Shown: positions 1 through 9,190, numbered from the stretch's first letter. The stretch: DNA of 64,000 nucleotides from Anaerocaecibacter muris (GCF_943192945.1 NZ_CALPCE010000007.1:50402-114401); one strand, 5' to 3'. Made by a program: numbers and translations. Notes: generated from the sequence alone by a model not told the origin.

Positions 1-19
1 ACATTTATTTGGCGCAAAC

Positions 20-808
20 TTATAAAATAAACAAAAACGAATCGGAATTGCAGTAGTGATTTTTGACGGCGGAGCTTCGGTCAAGACTTTCGTCCCTGTC
101 GTTTAAATTGCCGAATACGAGGATTTCCGATAACGCGGCGACAATATTTTCGTAAAACACTTTGTTGCCTATATGTTTATTGATAAAATAACCGATAAAT
201 GCTAAAAACGAATATGCAATTATGACAAATATTATTATTGCGATCAGTAACGATATATTTTGATAAAGCGAAGATGTTTTTGTTTGCATCAATACCGCGG
301 TAAGACTTAAAGTAAATGTAAAGACGGAATATAGGCTTACGTTAAAACGTTTAGATCCGTTAGCTTTATTTTGATAATAATTCATCGCTACGTTTAATGC
401 ACACTTGTCTTTAAATCCGTGTGCGGCAAAAATTCTTTTTATAGACGGCATAGTTGACTGTATATTTGAATACACGGCGCCGACAGAAAACAATCTATAC
501 CATGACAACTGACACTTTTTTTCAAAGCGAGTTCCTTTGAATATTTTTATTTTAGTTTGCACATCGCAATGTTTAACATATTTATAAGTTGTAATTTCAA
601 GAAATAAGATATAACTTATTATAATAATTAAAATCAATAGTGCGCTTCCGACATAAGAAATAATGGGTTTAAAAAATATCATTGAAGCCAAAGCAGTTAC
701 GACAACCGCTATTACCAGCCAAATAATGAAAAATGCTAATTTTGCATTTCTGTGATAGTCTTTTTGTTTTATTTCACTTTCAATATTTATAAAGGTTAAA
801 CCGTACAT
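20..808 (-). CDS. Four-TM membrane protein, unknown function
   Basis: I do not recognise this 262-residue protein. It shows four hydrophobic segments in two pairs, near residues 22-45, 48-72, 157-178 and 186-212, separated by a hydrophilic stretch of about 85 residues with many Lys and Arg, so an inner-membrane protein with a cytosolic central domain is the simplest reading. The start is preceded by an AAGGA ribosome binding site. It is transcribed away from nothing recognisable at the window edge, and no pathway can be inferred from neighbours. Base composition is AT-rich compared with the ankyrin genes beside it. Confidence 0.6.
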   Translation of the reverse strand: MYGLTFINIESEIKQKDYHRNAKLAFFIIWLVIAVVVTALASMIFFKPIISYVGSALLILIIIISYILFLEITTYKYVKHCDVQTKIKIFKGTRFEKKCQLSWYRLFSVGAVYSNIQSTMPSIKRIFAAHGFKDKCALNVAMNYYQNKANGSKRFNVSLYSVFTFTLSLTAVLMQTKTSSLYQNISLLIAIIIFVIIAYSFLAFIGYFINKHIGNKVFYENIVAALSEILVFGNLNDRDESLDRSSAVKNHYCNSDSFLFIL

Positions 809-885
809 CGTTCGTGTTCCTTGGTATATAAAAATATAGTGATATTATTGTTAATTACAATATTTAAGTAGAGTCATGCCGATTG

Positions 886-919
886 CAAAAAGCGTGCCCG
901 AACAAACGGGCGCGCTTTA
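886..919 (-). terminator. Intrinsic terminator of the ankyrin operon
   Basis: On the minus strand a GC-rich hairpin with arms at 907-918 and 887-900 is followed by a run of T, just past the stop of the second ankyrin gene. Confidence 0.7.
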
Positions 920-932
920 TGAAATCGTTGTA

Positions 933-2990
933 TTATTTGATGTCGGTCATAAGCTCGAGCGCGGTTTCAAAGCCTTTTTCCGCGGCGAGCGACGCGGGCG
1001 TAACGCCGCTGTTGTCCGCGCGGTTGTAGTCCGCGCCTTTCTTTATCAGATACCGCGCCACGTCTTGCGACCCGTATCGCAGAGCGTAATGCAACGCGGT
1101 TCTGCCGTTTGTGTCCGCTGCGTCGATGTCTGCGCCCGCGCGCACAAGCTCTTTGATTGCGTCCTTATAGCAATGTTCGTCCGCCGCTATGATAAGCGCG
1201 GTTCTGCCGCGCGAGTCCTTGCGGTTGACGTCCGCGCCGCGCTCGATAAGTACCGCCTGCGCCGCCGTCATAAAGTTAAGATAGTTGTACTGCACAAGCA
1301 TTAGCGGGGTCATGCCGTTGTTGTTCGGTTCGTCGAGCGTTTTAAGCATTTTGAGTATTGCCAGCCTGTTTTTGTCTTTCAGTTCGCGGTCGGAATTGTT
1401 TACATTGCACGCGTTTTTGTCAGCAATAATATGCGCCGCGGTCAAACCGTCAACGTTCTTTATTCCGTCGTCCGCGCCCAGTTCGATAAGCGTTTTAACC
1501 GCATCGACGCGGCAGCGCTCGCAAGCCGCATGTAACGGCGTGTTGCCCGCTTTGGCGGGCGCGTCCTGCGTGACGTTTATGTCCGCGCCGCGTTCCGCCA
1601 TTGCTTTCAACATTTCCGCGTGTCCCATAAACGCCGCCGCGTGCATAGCCGACACTCCGTCGTTGTCGAGCACGGTTGCCGACTCGCCGTCGAACATGCG
1701 CGCCGCGTCCTCGAAATAAGTGATCTTTTCGCCGTTGAAATAGCTCGGCGTGGGGTGTTCGGCAATAATATGTACGGGCGTTTGTCCGTCTATGATCGCG
1801 GAGTTTATATCGACTCCTATATCGACGAGTTTTTTTATAGCGTTCAGCCCCGCGCGCAACGAAAAGCATTTATCGCGCAAGCACCATACGCCGCCGCTAC
1901 TGAACTTTTCCGTAAGGCTGATGCCCGATTTTTTAATCATGTCGAGCACGGTGCAGTTTTTGTCCTTGCCGAGCGCGTCGGGCAGTATGTTCGCAATATG
2001 CTTTATTTCGTCGTCGTCATCTTCGTCAACCGAGTTTATCAGTTTTTGCGCGAGGTACAGCGCGGGTTCGAGCGGGTCGTGCTCATTGCAAAACGCAAAG
2101 CCGTTGGACGTTATGCGTTCGAGCTCGGACAGAGGAAGTCCGGTGTATCGACATTCGCCCGTTGCGCCGTTCTCTTTGAGCGCCATGCAAATATCTTCTT
2201 TTCTGAAATCCTCCGCGGCTTGGAGCGGCGTTTTGCCCGTGATCGTATTAGCGACGTTATTGAGCGTTTTATATTTCGCGAGCCGAAGCGCGACTGTCCT
2301 GTGATTATTTTTAATAGCCGCAAGGAGCAGGGAATTGCCATCTTCGTCAGTGTAGTCGGGCTTTGCGCCTCTTTCGAGCAGGTTGCCGAATAAATAGCTC
2401 GATCGTTCGTTGTCGTTGCTTGTGACAAGATAGGCGAGCGGCGTTTTGCCATCCGCGTCCGCAACGTCGTAATTGTCGGCGAGCAAGTCGGCAATTTTCA
2501 CAAGCTGATCGCGGCTCGCGTTCGAGCAATGATAATCGGGCACGAGGTCGGGTCTGCCGCCCGATAAAAAGTGCCAGCACGTTCTGCCTTTTGCGTCCGC
2601 ACAAAGTTTATCCGCGCCTGCCTCGATAAGAAGTTCGACCATTTTGAAATTAGAGCGGCAGCATGCGAGCATTAGCGGCGTAATGCCTTTGCCCCCGCCG
2701 TCCGTTATATTGACGTCGAGCTTGCGCGCAATTATCGACTTGACTGCGTCGTAAAAATTAAACCAAACGAGCAAGTGGAGCAACGAGTGCTTGTACGCCC
2801 ATACCGGCGCGGTCAAATCCGCGTCGGTAGCGGTTGCGACCGCGGCATTGCCTTCGGAAATTTCCTCGGCGGACATAATGTTGTACTTGCACATATAGTC
2901 GTCTTCCCAGCCGCTCCACCACGGTATATATTTGCTGTTGTTGCTTGTGCTCGATTTGGAGAGCTTTTCCGAAAACTGCTTAATGTCCAT
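933..2990 (-). CDS. Ankyrin-repeat protein (685 aa)
   Basis: Almost the whole protein after the first 60 residues is built of ankyrin repeats, seen as recurring G-x-TPLH-A-A and L-I-x-x-GAD patterns, roughly 15 units with a less regular linker near residues 280-340. No signal peptide or membrane segment is visible, so it should be cytosolic and bind other proteins. It starts 18 bp after the first ankyrin gene with an AAAGAGG binding site and ends at a terminator, so the two form an operon. Ankyrin proteins in bacteria can be immunity proteins, effectors or housekeeping adaptors; nothing here decides between these. Confidence 0.85.
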   Translation of the reverse strand: MDIKQFSEKLSKSSTSNNSKYIPWWSGWEDDYMCKYNIMSAEEISEGNAAVATATDADLTAPVWAYKHSLLHLLVWFNFYDAVKSIIARKLDVNITDGGGKGITPLMLACCRSNFKMVELLIEAGADKLCADAKGRTCWHFLSGGRPDLVPDYHCSNASRDQLVKIADLLADNYDVADADGKTPLAYLVTSNDNERSSYLFGNLLERGAKPDYTDEDGNSLLLAAIKNNHRTVALRLAKYKTLNNVANTITGKTPLQAAEDFRKEDICMALKENGATGECRYTGLPLSELERITSNGFAFCNEHDPLEPALYLAQKLINSVDEDDDDEIKHIANILPDALGKDKNCTVLDMIKKSGISLTEKFSSGGVWCLRDKCFSLRAGLNAIKKLVDIGVDINSAIIDGQTPVHIIAEHPTPSYFNGEKITYFEDAARMFDGESATVLDNDGVSAMHAAAFMGHAEMLKAMAERGADINVTQDAPAKAGNTPLHAACERCRVDAVKTLIELGADDGIKNVDGLTAAHIIADKNACNVNNSDRELKDKNRLAILKMLKTLDEPNNNGMTPLMLVQYNYLNFMTAAQAVLIERGADVNRKDSRGRTALIIAADEHCYKDAIKELVRAGADIDAADTNGRTALHYALRYGSQDVARYLIKKGADYNRADNSGVTPASLAAEKGFETALELMTDIK

Positions 2991-3008
2991 AATTGCCTCT
3001 TTAATCGA

Positions 3009-3983
3009 TTAGTTTTCCGCGCCGGCTATAATCAGCTTTTCGACAATGTCGTTAAAGCCCCGTTCCGTCGCATAATATAGCGCGGTATGCCCGTCGAGGT
3101 CGGCGAGCGTAACGTCCGCGCCGCCGTCGATAAGCGCGCCGACTATATAATTGTATCCGCCTTGCGCCGCGAGTATGAGCGCGGTTTCGCCCGACTCGTT
3201 GCGTTCGTCGAGCTTCGCGCCGCACGCAATCAGTTTTTTGACAAGCCGTTCGTTGCCGTTATCGGCGGCAAAATGCAACGGCATATTGCCGTCCGCGCCG
3301 CTTATATTCGCGTCCGCACCCGCGTCGAGCAACAGCTCCGCAATCAAAAGATTGTCGTCGTCCGCGACCGTGCACAGCGGGGTAAACATTTCGTCGTTGC
3401 GCGCATTTATATCGCACTTGCCGCTTGCAAGCATAGCTTTTACAACCTCGCTCTGCCCGTTGTGACAAGCCTGATGCAACGGAGTGTTGCCGTATGCGTC
3501 GGTCGTGCCCGCGCCGTCCGTCGGGAGCGCGCCTATAAGCTGAACAAGCCCGTAAGCATTGGCGTAATCCAATGCGGTGTGTCCCGAATTGTCCGCCGTC
3601 GCGGTGTCCGCGCCCAGTTCTATCAAATACTTGGCGGCTTCGGCTTTTTTCGCCTCAATCGCGTACATGAGCGGCGTTTTGCCGTCCTTGTCCGTCGCGT
3701 CTATATCCGCGTCGCCGTCCGCGAGCAGTTTGACAACTTCTTTATTGCCCGATATGGCGGCGCAGTGAAGCGGCGACACCGACGTGTTGGACAGCGCATT
3801 GACGTTTGCGCCCTTGTCCAAAAGAAGTTTAACTATGTCTTTAAACCCCTTTCGGCACGCGTAGTGCAACGGCGCAAGCCCCGCGCCGTCTACCGCGTCA
3901 ACATTTATTCCGTCCTTTTTGAGAAAAGCTATGACAACGCCTTTTTGACCGTTTTGGCATGCTTTAAGCAAAAGCTGTTCCAT
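3009..3983 (-). CDS. Ankyrin-repeat protein (324 aa)
   Basis: The protein is a solenoid of about nine ankyrin repeats that starts at residue 1 and runs to the end, with classical motifs such as G-x-APLHYA and LLLDKGAN. There is no secretion signal or catalytic domain. The start is set by a strong GGAGG 7 bases upstream, and a consensus promoter lies about 40 bp before it. It is the first gene of a two-gene unit with the 685-residue ankyrin protein; the pair probably arose by duplication and divergence. The function is a protein-binding scaffold by fold only; the partner is unknown. Confidence 0.85.
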   Translation of the reverse strand: MEQLLLKACQNGQKGVVIAFLKKDGINVDAVDGAGLAPLHYACRKGFKDIVKLLLDKGANVNALSNTSVSPLHCAAISGNKEVVKLLADGDADIDATDKDGKTPLMYAIEAKKAEAAKYLIELGADTATADNSGHTALDYANAYGLVQLIGALPTDGAGTTDAYGNTPLHQACHNGQSEVVKAMLASGKCDINARNDEMFTPLCTVADDDNLLIAELLLDAGADANISGADGNMPLHFAADNGNERLVKKLIACGAKLDERNESGETALILAAQGGYNYIVGALIDGGADVTLADLDGHTALYYATERGFNDIVEKLIIAGAEN

Positions 3984-4022
3984 TTATACCTCCGCCGCGT
4001 TCGGCAAACTTTGTACCGTAAT

Positions 4023-4051
4023 ATTATATAACTCGACAATACCTTTGTCAA
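4023..4051 (-). promoter_or_regulatory. Promoter of the ankyrin operon
   Basis: Minus-strand TTGACA (4051-4046) and TATAAT (4028-4023) are separated by exactly 17 bp, placing the transcript start near 4016, about 33 bases before the start codon. Confidence 0.85.
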
Positions 4052-4113
4052 GTTTCCGCCAAGAAATGAAAATTCTGTCTGCGTTCGTGCGATTTGCGAA
4101 TTGAGTTTTGCAT

Positions 4114-4151
4114 AAAAAGTCTTATGCAAACCGAGGCTTGCATAAGACTTT
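4114..4151. terminator. Bidirectional terminator-like hairpin
   Basis: An 11-bp perfect stem (GTCTTATGCAA with its complement) with a 7-base loop is flanked by A and T runs on both sides. It would end minus-strand transcription coming from the PP-loop/ferredoxin genes. Confidence 0.7.
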
Positions 4152-4193
4152 CGCTGTAATCAAACGGCTTTTAAAAACTTTTTGTATATCGAT

Positions 4194-4400
4194 TTAACCG
4201 AAATTTGCTCCGTTATATACGAATTCAACGGTGGGGATGTTGTTCGGGTCGAAATCGGCGAACGCGATTTTCACTTCTTTGCTTTGCTGTTTATTGGAGT
4301 CGAAAACTTGGTCATACGGCGCGGTCGCGTCGCCTTTGTCGTAATCGGCGGGAGTCCAAACCCTGATATTTCTTGTTCTGCCGTCGGTGAATTGCGGCAT
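4194..4400 (-). CDS. Small orphan ORF, possible esterase remnant
   Basis: This 68-residue frame begins with a stretch (MPQF, RTRNIRVWTPADYDKG) that resembles the start of putative esterase/alpha-beta hydrolase domains, where a similar motif leads into the first strand. The rest of such a domain, including any catalytic serine, is missing. It lies between the ferredoxin gene and a terminator on the same strand, with no clear ribosome binding site. It may be a relic of a longer gene or simply a chance frame; I favour a relic but weakly. Confidence 0.3.
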   Translation of the reverse strand: MPQFTDGRTRNIRVWTPADYDKGDATAPYDQVFDSNKQQSKEVKIAFADFDPNNIPTVEFVYNGANFG

Positions 4401-4444
4401 TTCAAAGTCTTCGATTATAGGCGTTTATCCTAATATTTGAAACG

Positions 4445-5125
4445 CTAAACAAATAGTTCGAGATCGTCGATTTTTTTCTTTTTAAGATACAGGCGCATGA
4501 AAAAGCGGTTCTTACTGTGCAACGCGTTTTGCGGACAGTGTGTCACGCACGAAAGGCACCTGATACATTTTCGATTCGGCTTGCCATTGTTTATTGCTCC
4601 GTAAGGGCAAACGCTGTCGCAAATGCCGCAACCGTCGCACCGCGCGTCGCGATACAGCTTTATGCCCATTCTACTGCGTAGCTTTTTAAAAACATTGGAC
4701 AGCGGATTTTTATATGACTTTGGTATAGTTATGGGTGCGGGGCTGAATATCTTATTCAAAATCGGTTGAAGTTCGTCCAAGCTGTCAAAGTCTTTGTCGG
4801 GCAAATACGCATGTTTGGCGGGAACATACGCCGCCGCAACTATGTTATGCGCGTACTTTTTTTGGATCTCGTGTAAAACATTCCCGTGACACATTCTGCC
4901 GTAAACGGCGATAACCGTAAGATTGCAAACGACAATCTTTTTAAGACATTGTTTAATCGGATCGGGTATGCTTTGGCAATGCACGGGAAATACGACGACT
5001 GCGTTGTCGAATTGTCGGTGTTTGAGCGAAAGTATATCCGCCGCCTCGAACGCGGTTTTTTGGGCGATATATCGGGCAATGCGTTCGCTTTGTCCCGTTG
5101 CGGAATAGTATAGCACGGCGTTCAT
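4445..5125 (-). CDS. EFR1-type flavodoxin/ferredoxin protein
   Basis: The N-terminal part (residues 1-150) begins with a flavodoxin-like strand and phosphate loop (YYSATGQSERIA), and the C-terminal part carries two 4Fe-4S motifs, C-x2-C-x2-C-x3-CP near residues 168-180 and again near 188-200. This is the layout of EFR1-family ferrodoxins, which pass electrons between flavin and iron-sulfur centres. The start codon overlaps the stop of the upstream PP-loop ATPase gene by four bases (ATGA), a sign of translational coupling, so its electrons are probably used by that enzyme or its product. The physiological partner is not known. Confidence 0.85.
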   Translation of the reverse strand: MNAVLYYSATGQSERIARYIAQKTAFEAADILSLKHRQFDNAVVVFPVHCQSIPDPIKQCLKKIVVCNLTVIAVYGRMCHGNVLHEIQKKYAHNIVAAAYVPAKHAYLPDKDFDSLDELQPILNKIFSPAPITIPKSYKNPLSNVFKKLRSRMGIKLYRDARCDGCGICDSVCPYGAINNGKPNRKCIRCLSCVTHCPQNALHSKNRFFMRLYLKKKKIDDLELFV

Positions 5126-6510
5126 TGTTCAAAATACTCGCTCATTATCGCGCATTCGGGAATTTCGTCCAAACTGAACCCGAGCGCAGCGTTTAGCTCC
5201 GCAATCGCTTCCGCTCTGGACAACGCCTTGTCCCTGCTCGCAAGCGAGATTTCGAGCGCGCTGAAAGGGATCATGTCGCTTTTCATTTCGTAAAAACGCT
5301 TGAATTGCGAATATTCTTTGCACTTTTCTATCTTACAGCTCGTGTGCAATCCTTTGTCGTTCTCGTCGGGCGGAACCCATCCGCACTCCGATACTATGGT
5401 GTCTTTGATTTGTCGCCAATTATATGTGCCGCCGCAAATCCCGTCCAAATCCACTTGCACGAACGCGGGGCTATTTCCGCTCCGCGACGATTTTCTTATA
5501 GCGCGTTTAAGCGGCTTGACCATGAGCGGCACGGTGTGTATAGCCTCGACAGCATTGCTTACAAGCGCGTTGCCGTATCCCGATATCTTTTTTATTGCGG
5601 GGTCGCCGTAAGCGAGTTGTTTCATTGTCGCGAGGGTGTGGAACTGTCCTTTTTTGAGCGGGGGATGAAGAGTGAGAACGCGTCCCAGATTGATAATAAA
5701 ATTGAGGAATTTGTTGTTGGCAAAACCGTATGCCAGTTTGGGCGCCATGTGATTGTAGTATAGCCCCGCGAGCTGTGCGGGTTCGTTGCCCGCGACAAAA
5801 TACGGAACTTTGTTTGCCACCAACTCGGGATAAAATAATACATACGCAAGCGACGGACATAGGCACGTGTTGTCGGCTATTTTATATAAATACGAGTATA
5901 TTTTTTTAAGATCGGCGTCGCATACTTTGCGCATAATAAACTCAACGTTAGGCAAGCTCCGCTTTGCGTTTTGTATGCTTTGAGCGGCGTTTTCCGATAT
6001 GTACGGTATTTCCCAAGTGAGCGCCAATACCCGCAGGTTCAAAACCTTGGACAGATAGTACAAAACGAACGTAGAATCCTTGCCGCCCGTGTAAAAGACC
6101 GCCACGTCGAACCGTGACTTTTTGGAACGGGGAAAAACGTTTTTGATGGGCACCACGCTTTTAAGATTTTTCGTTTCGTCCACGGTCTGACACATCGGAC
6201 ACAAACCGTTTTCGTCGAATTCAAGCCCGGGTATGATAAAATCGTTAGCCGCGCAACGTGCGCAAAACCGCGCTTCGTCGAGCGACCGCGGGGTAACGCG
6301 CTTTGCGTTTTCTTCTACTATTTGCACGCCTACAAGTTTGCCGACGCATTTACATTCTCGGTCGGTAAGTTCGCACGGAAGACGGCTGACTATCTTTGTT
6401 TGTTTGGCGGTAAGTTTTACGACGTTTTTGAACATTACCGATTTATTGCGCAAACCGTAATACCGCAATCGCTTATTTTCGAGTTTCCACCTGTTCTGTA
6501 AACAATACAT
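5122..6510 (-). CDS. PP-loop ATPase with zinc-ribbon and C-terminal Cys motif
   Basis: Residues near 83-110 hold a C-x2-C ... C-x2-C zinc ribbon typical of the WbpG/PseA-like N-acetyl sugar amidotransferase group, followed by the PP-loop signature YTGGKDST near residue 140, which binds ATP and adenylates a carbonyl or base for amidation or thiolation. A further Cys cluster (TSCKIEKC) lies near residue 390. It is first in an operon with an EFR1 ferredoxin that overlaps it by four bases. The AAAGGGAG binding site supports the start. The substrate is unclear: sugar amidation is known for the closest family, while the ferredoxin partner would fit iron-sulfur-dependent sulfur transfer. Confidence 0.75.
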   Translation of the reverse strand: MYCLQNRWKLENKRLRYYGLRNKSVMFKNVVKLTAKQTKIVSRLPCELTDRECKCVGKLVGVQIVEENAKRVTPRSLDEARFCARCAANDFIIPGLEFDENGLCPMCQTVDETKNLKSVVPIKNVFPRSKKSRFDVAVFYTGGKDSTFVLYYLSKVLNLRVLALTWEIPYISENAAQSIQNAKRSLPNVEFIMRKVCDADLKKIYSYLYKIADNTCLCPSLAYVLFYPELVANKVPYFVAGNEPAQLAGLYYNHMAPKLAYGFANNKFLNFIINLGRVLTLHPPLKKGQFHTLATMKQLAYGDPAIKKISGYGNALVSNAVEAIHTVPLMVKPLKRAIRKSSRSGNSPAFVQVDLDGICGGTYNWRQIKDTIVSECGWVPPDENDKGLHTSCKIEKCKEYSQFKRFYEMKSDMIPFSALEISLASRDKALSRAEAIAELNAALGFSLDEIPECAIMSEYFEQ

Positions 6511-6540
6511 ATTTTCTCCCTTTCGCCCGTCTTTCTTTTA

Positions 6541-6569
6541 ATTGTAACACATTTATCGCGGTTTGTAAA
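6541..6569 (-). promoter_or_regulatory. Promoter of the PP-loop/ferredoxin operon
   Basis: Minus-strand TTTACA (6569-6564) and TACAAT (6546-6541) with a 17-bp spacer lie about 30 bp before the PP-loop start codon. Confidence 0.7.
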
Positions 6570-6578
6570 TAGCGCCAA

Positions 6579-6608
6579 TAAAAAAGCGCCCGTAATAGCC
6601 GCTTTTTA
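6579..6608 (-). terminator. Terminator after the restriction-modification operon
   Basis: Arms AAAAAGCG (6581-6588) and CGCTTTTT (6600-6607) form an A/T-flanked hairpin that can stop minus-strand transcripts; the stem is short in GC. Confidence 0.5.
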
Positions 6609-6681
6609 ACATTTATATTGTGGCAACGTGATTTCAATCGCTTGGTTTCAAATCGGGTGTTTTGGAGTGTGTGGTATTAAT

Positions 6682-7239
6682 CTAAAACGAATTTTCTTTT
6701 GTTATTATCTGATTTAATATTTTATTGGGTGATTGTAATGTTTCAATATGTAAACTTGTATCAAACGATTGCAACACGCCGATATATGGTTCACCGTTAT
6801 TATAAAATGAAATATGATTGACTATTTTATTTAATCGCAATAGTGGCTTATTTGTATTGGCTGGCACTAATTGCACAAGTGATATTTTGTGTTCTGTTGC
6901 ATATTGTATCGCGCCTTTTTGATAATTAGAACTTGATATAAAAATTCCTTTATGTGCATTTAATGCTCGCAATTTATCATATAATACAGTAATTTTTTCT
7001 CTCGAAATACTACTCCTATAATGTTTACACTCGACTAATATTTTGAAATTAAAGCCGCCTTGTGTAAAGGTAATAATGCCGTCTATTTGATAATTTCCAT
7101 CAATCGCTTTTTCAATGACATTGTGTTCGATTTTTAAGTTTTCCGCGCCATAAAATTGTTCTCTTAATAATTGTAAAGAGTATTCTTCAAATTTAGTCGG
7201 CGTCATATCAAAATATGCGTCTTGCATGGGTACAAACAT
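6682..7239 (-). CDS. Mrr-like restriction endonuclease
   Basis: The protein carries a PD-(D/E)xK nuclease core of the Mrr/restriction endonuclease type: a conserved F-E-x-Y-x-x-L-L helix near residue 20, then IDGII and, after a strand, LVECKH, where Asp, Glu and Lys would bind metal and cut DNA. I place the start at the ATG one base after the Eco47II-family stop (giving 185 residues); a frame opening 45 bases earlier would overlap that gene. It is the last gene of the methylase-nuclease operon and shares its low GC content. Such Mrr-type enzymes often cut modified DNA, but here it could also be a second subunit of the Eco47II-like system. Confidence 0.75.
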   Translation of the reverse strand: MFVPMQDAYFDMTPTKFEEYSLQLLREQFYGAENLKIEHNVIEKAIDGNYQIDGIITFTQGGFNFKILVECKHYRSSISREKITVLYDKLRALNAHKGIFISSSNYQKGAIQYATEHKISLVQLVPANTNKPLLRLNKIVNHISFYNNGEPYIGVLQSFDTSLHIETLQSPNKILNQIITKENSF

Positions 7240-7240
7240 T

Positions 7241-8005
7241 CTATTTCTTTTCAACCTCGAAGCCATTGTATGTTTCAAAAGCAAGCAAATAAATAGCCTT
7301 TAATAAATCAGGATTTTTTGCTTTTAATTCGTCAATCACAGTATCTTTTTCTACCGTATCCACTACATCGGTGTTAATTAACTTTTCTATTGTAACAGGT
7401 AACTGCTTGCAAATTTGATAAAAAGCGTCAGGAATACCCGTAACAATTTCATAAAATTTGTCCATTGATACGCGCCGAATTTTATCGTGTGCAACTGGCT
7501 TATTATTTACAGAACAACGCCACACTATATTTTGAGAGCGTTTCGCTATTGTTTCGACAAGAAAACACATATCATTCGGGTGGTTCAAGATTTGATTTTG
7601 CATACCGATATATGTTTTTTGCCCCGATGACGAGTTCATTGTATTATGTTTGTTTTTCATTTCAACATAAATTTTTGTTCCGTCTTTTTGCGTAACAATA
7701 ACATCAAACCCGTGCAACGGCACTTCGCAATTTGCTATGTACTTAAACATATATTGATGAAAATAGCCGATAGCGTTTGTATTCGATTTATCGCGCTGTC
7801 TATGTATTTCCAATTCGATTATTTCTTCAATCGACTTTTTGAATAACGCTTTATCAAAAGTCAATTTAATGGGGTCGATAATGTTGCTGTTAAATTTAGC
7901 CAGGTTAACCGATTTCAAAGTTTCATTATAACTTGCTATTGTTTTTGCAACGTGATTTTCAAAATCGATTTGATTGATAAATGTGATAATGTAACTGTCA
8001 GTCAT
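7241..8005 (-). CDS. Eco47II-family type II restriction endonuclease
   Basis: The 254-residue protein matches the Eco47II/Sau96I-like family in length and layout: an alpha-helical N-terminus, an YFHQYMFKYI stretch, then a probable catalytic GFDVIV ... IYVEMKNKHNTM segment (residues about 95-120) with the D and E-x-K residues. Known members cut GGNCC or related sites. The gene overlaps the upstream methylase by 8 bp and uses a GGAGG binding site inside the methylase end, so the protective methylase is made first. GGNCC as the target is inferred from the family, not seen here. Confidence 0.85.
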   Translation of the reverse strand: MTDSYIITFINQIDFENHVAKTIASYNETLKSVNLAKFNSNIIDPIKLTFDKALFKKSIEEIIELEIHRQRDKSNTNAIGYFHQYMFKYIANCEVPLHGFDVIVTQKDGTKIYVEMKNKHNTMNSSSGQKTYIGMQNQILNHPNDMCFLVETIAKRSQNIVWRCSVNNKPVAHDKIRRVSMDKFYEIVTGIPDAFYQICKQLPVTIEKLINTDVVDTVEKDTVIDELKAKNPDLLKAIYLLAFETYNGFEVEKK

Positions 8006-9017
8006 TGTTAATTTCCTCCAATGTGTTTTTTATCGCAATTCCTATTTCTTTTGCCAAATTCACGGGAACGGCGTTCCCAACTTGTTTGTATTTTTCCGAA
8101 AGTTTGCCCCAAAAACCCCAGGTATCGGGGAAAGTTTGTATGCGAGCATTTTCACGATAAGAAAACGGGCGGACTTCTATCGGGTGACATCTATCGGTTT
8201 GTTTCATACCCGGACTTGTCAATACCGCTAACGACGGCTCGTCTAAACCAATACGGCGCAAAATTCCCGTTCGCCCACCGCCCATATACCAACAAGTTTT
8301 CATATATTCTTTTGCAATTTCTGGGTCAATATCACGCCAATAACCGCCGGGCGGAACTAATGCAAATATTTTCTCTTTATATTCGGAATATCTTTCGCAC
8401 TCGTCTTTCGACGGGTTTGTATCAAGTTTTACATCTCGCATTATGGGGCGGTAATCGTGTTTTTGCGGAAACGTAAAAGAACATTGATTTACTAAATCGT
8501 TGCGTATTCCGACAGTAATAAGCCGTTCGCGTTTTTGCGGAACTCCGTAATCCCATGCATTAAGAATCGCGTGCATAGTTTTGTACCCTTGTTCTTGAAA
8601 AATAGTTAATATAGTTTGATACGTTTTTCCTTTGTCGTGAGTTAAAAGCCCCCGTACATTTTCAAATAAAAACATTTTTGGTTGTAATTTTTCCAAAAAA
8701 GTGGCGTAATGATAAAACATTGTACCGCGTACATCTTGCAACCCCAATCTTTTGCCTGCATAACTAAACGATTGACATGGCGCACCACCGGATAATAAAT
8801 CTAATTCACCCTTTTGAATATTGAATTCTTTTTCTAAATCTTTTTGTGTGGTAATAGCTATATCTTCACGTAACACTTTCCATTGCGGTCTATTGAAGAT
8901 GAGAGTATTTGCGGCACTTTTATCAAATTCCACAAGTCCGATATGCTCAAACCCTGCTTGTTCCAAACCAAGAGCCAAGCCGCCAGCACCTGCAAATAAT
9001 TCTATACTTTTCAACAT
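7998..9017 (-). CDS. DNA (cytosine-5-)-methyltransferase
   Basis: All main C5-methylase motifs are present in order: motif I (ELFAGAGGLALGLEQAG) at residues 5-21, the catalytic GGAPCQSFS (motif IV) near residue 80, the ENVRG motif VI near 120, QKRER (motif VIII) near 160, and QVGNAVPV (motif X) near the C-terminus. It methylates C5 of a cytosine in the target of the adjoining nuclease. I chose the ATG at 9017 because GGAG lies about 9 bases before it; the TTG five codons upstream has no such site. It leads the restriction-modification operon and is AT-rich, consistent with horizontal acquisition. Confidence 0.93.
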   Translation of the reverse strand: MLKSIELFAGAGGLALGLEQAGFEHIGLVEFDKSAANTLIFNRPQWKVLREDIAITTQKDLEKEFNIQKGELDLLSGGAPCQSFSYAGKRLGLQDVRGTMFYHYATFLEKLQPKMFLFENVRGLLTHDKGKTYQTILTIFQEQGYKTMHAILNAWDYGVPQKRERLITVGIRNDLVNQCSFTFPQKHDYRPIMRDVKLDTNPSKDECERYSEYKEKIFALVPPGGYWRDIDPEIAKEYMKTCWYMGGGRTGILRRIGLDEPSLAVLTSPGMKQTDRCHPIEVRPFSYRENARIQTFPDTWGFWGKLSEKYKQVGNAVPVNLAKEIGIAIKNTLEEINND

Positions 9018-9048
9018 AGGTGTGCACTCCAATCGCTATATACAAAAT

Positions 9049-9077
9049 ATTATAACAAAAATAAAATATTTTTTCAA
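9049..9077 (-). promoter_or_regulatory. Promoter of the restriction-modification operon
   Basis: Minus-strand TTGAAA (9077-9072) and TATAAT (9054-9049) have a 17-bp spacer; the start lies about 25 bp before the methylase ATG. Confidence 0.8.
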
Positions 9078-9190
9078 GTATATAGCATAGTTGAAACACA
9101 AAATGGCACTATAGCGGGTACTTGACGCGCCGCAACGAGCGACCCGAAATGCTGAGCGGTCAAATGTGGTAAAAGAGAGCAGGAAATATT

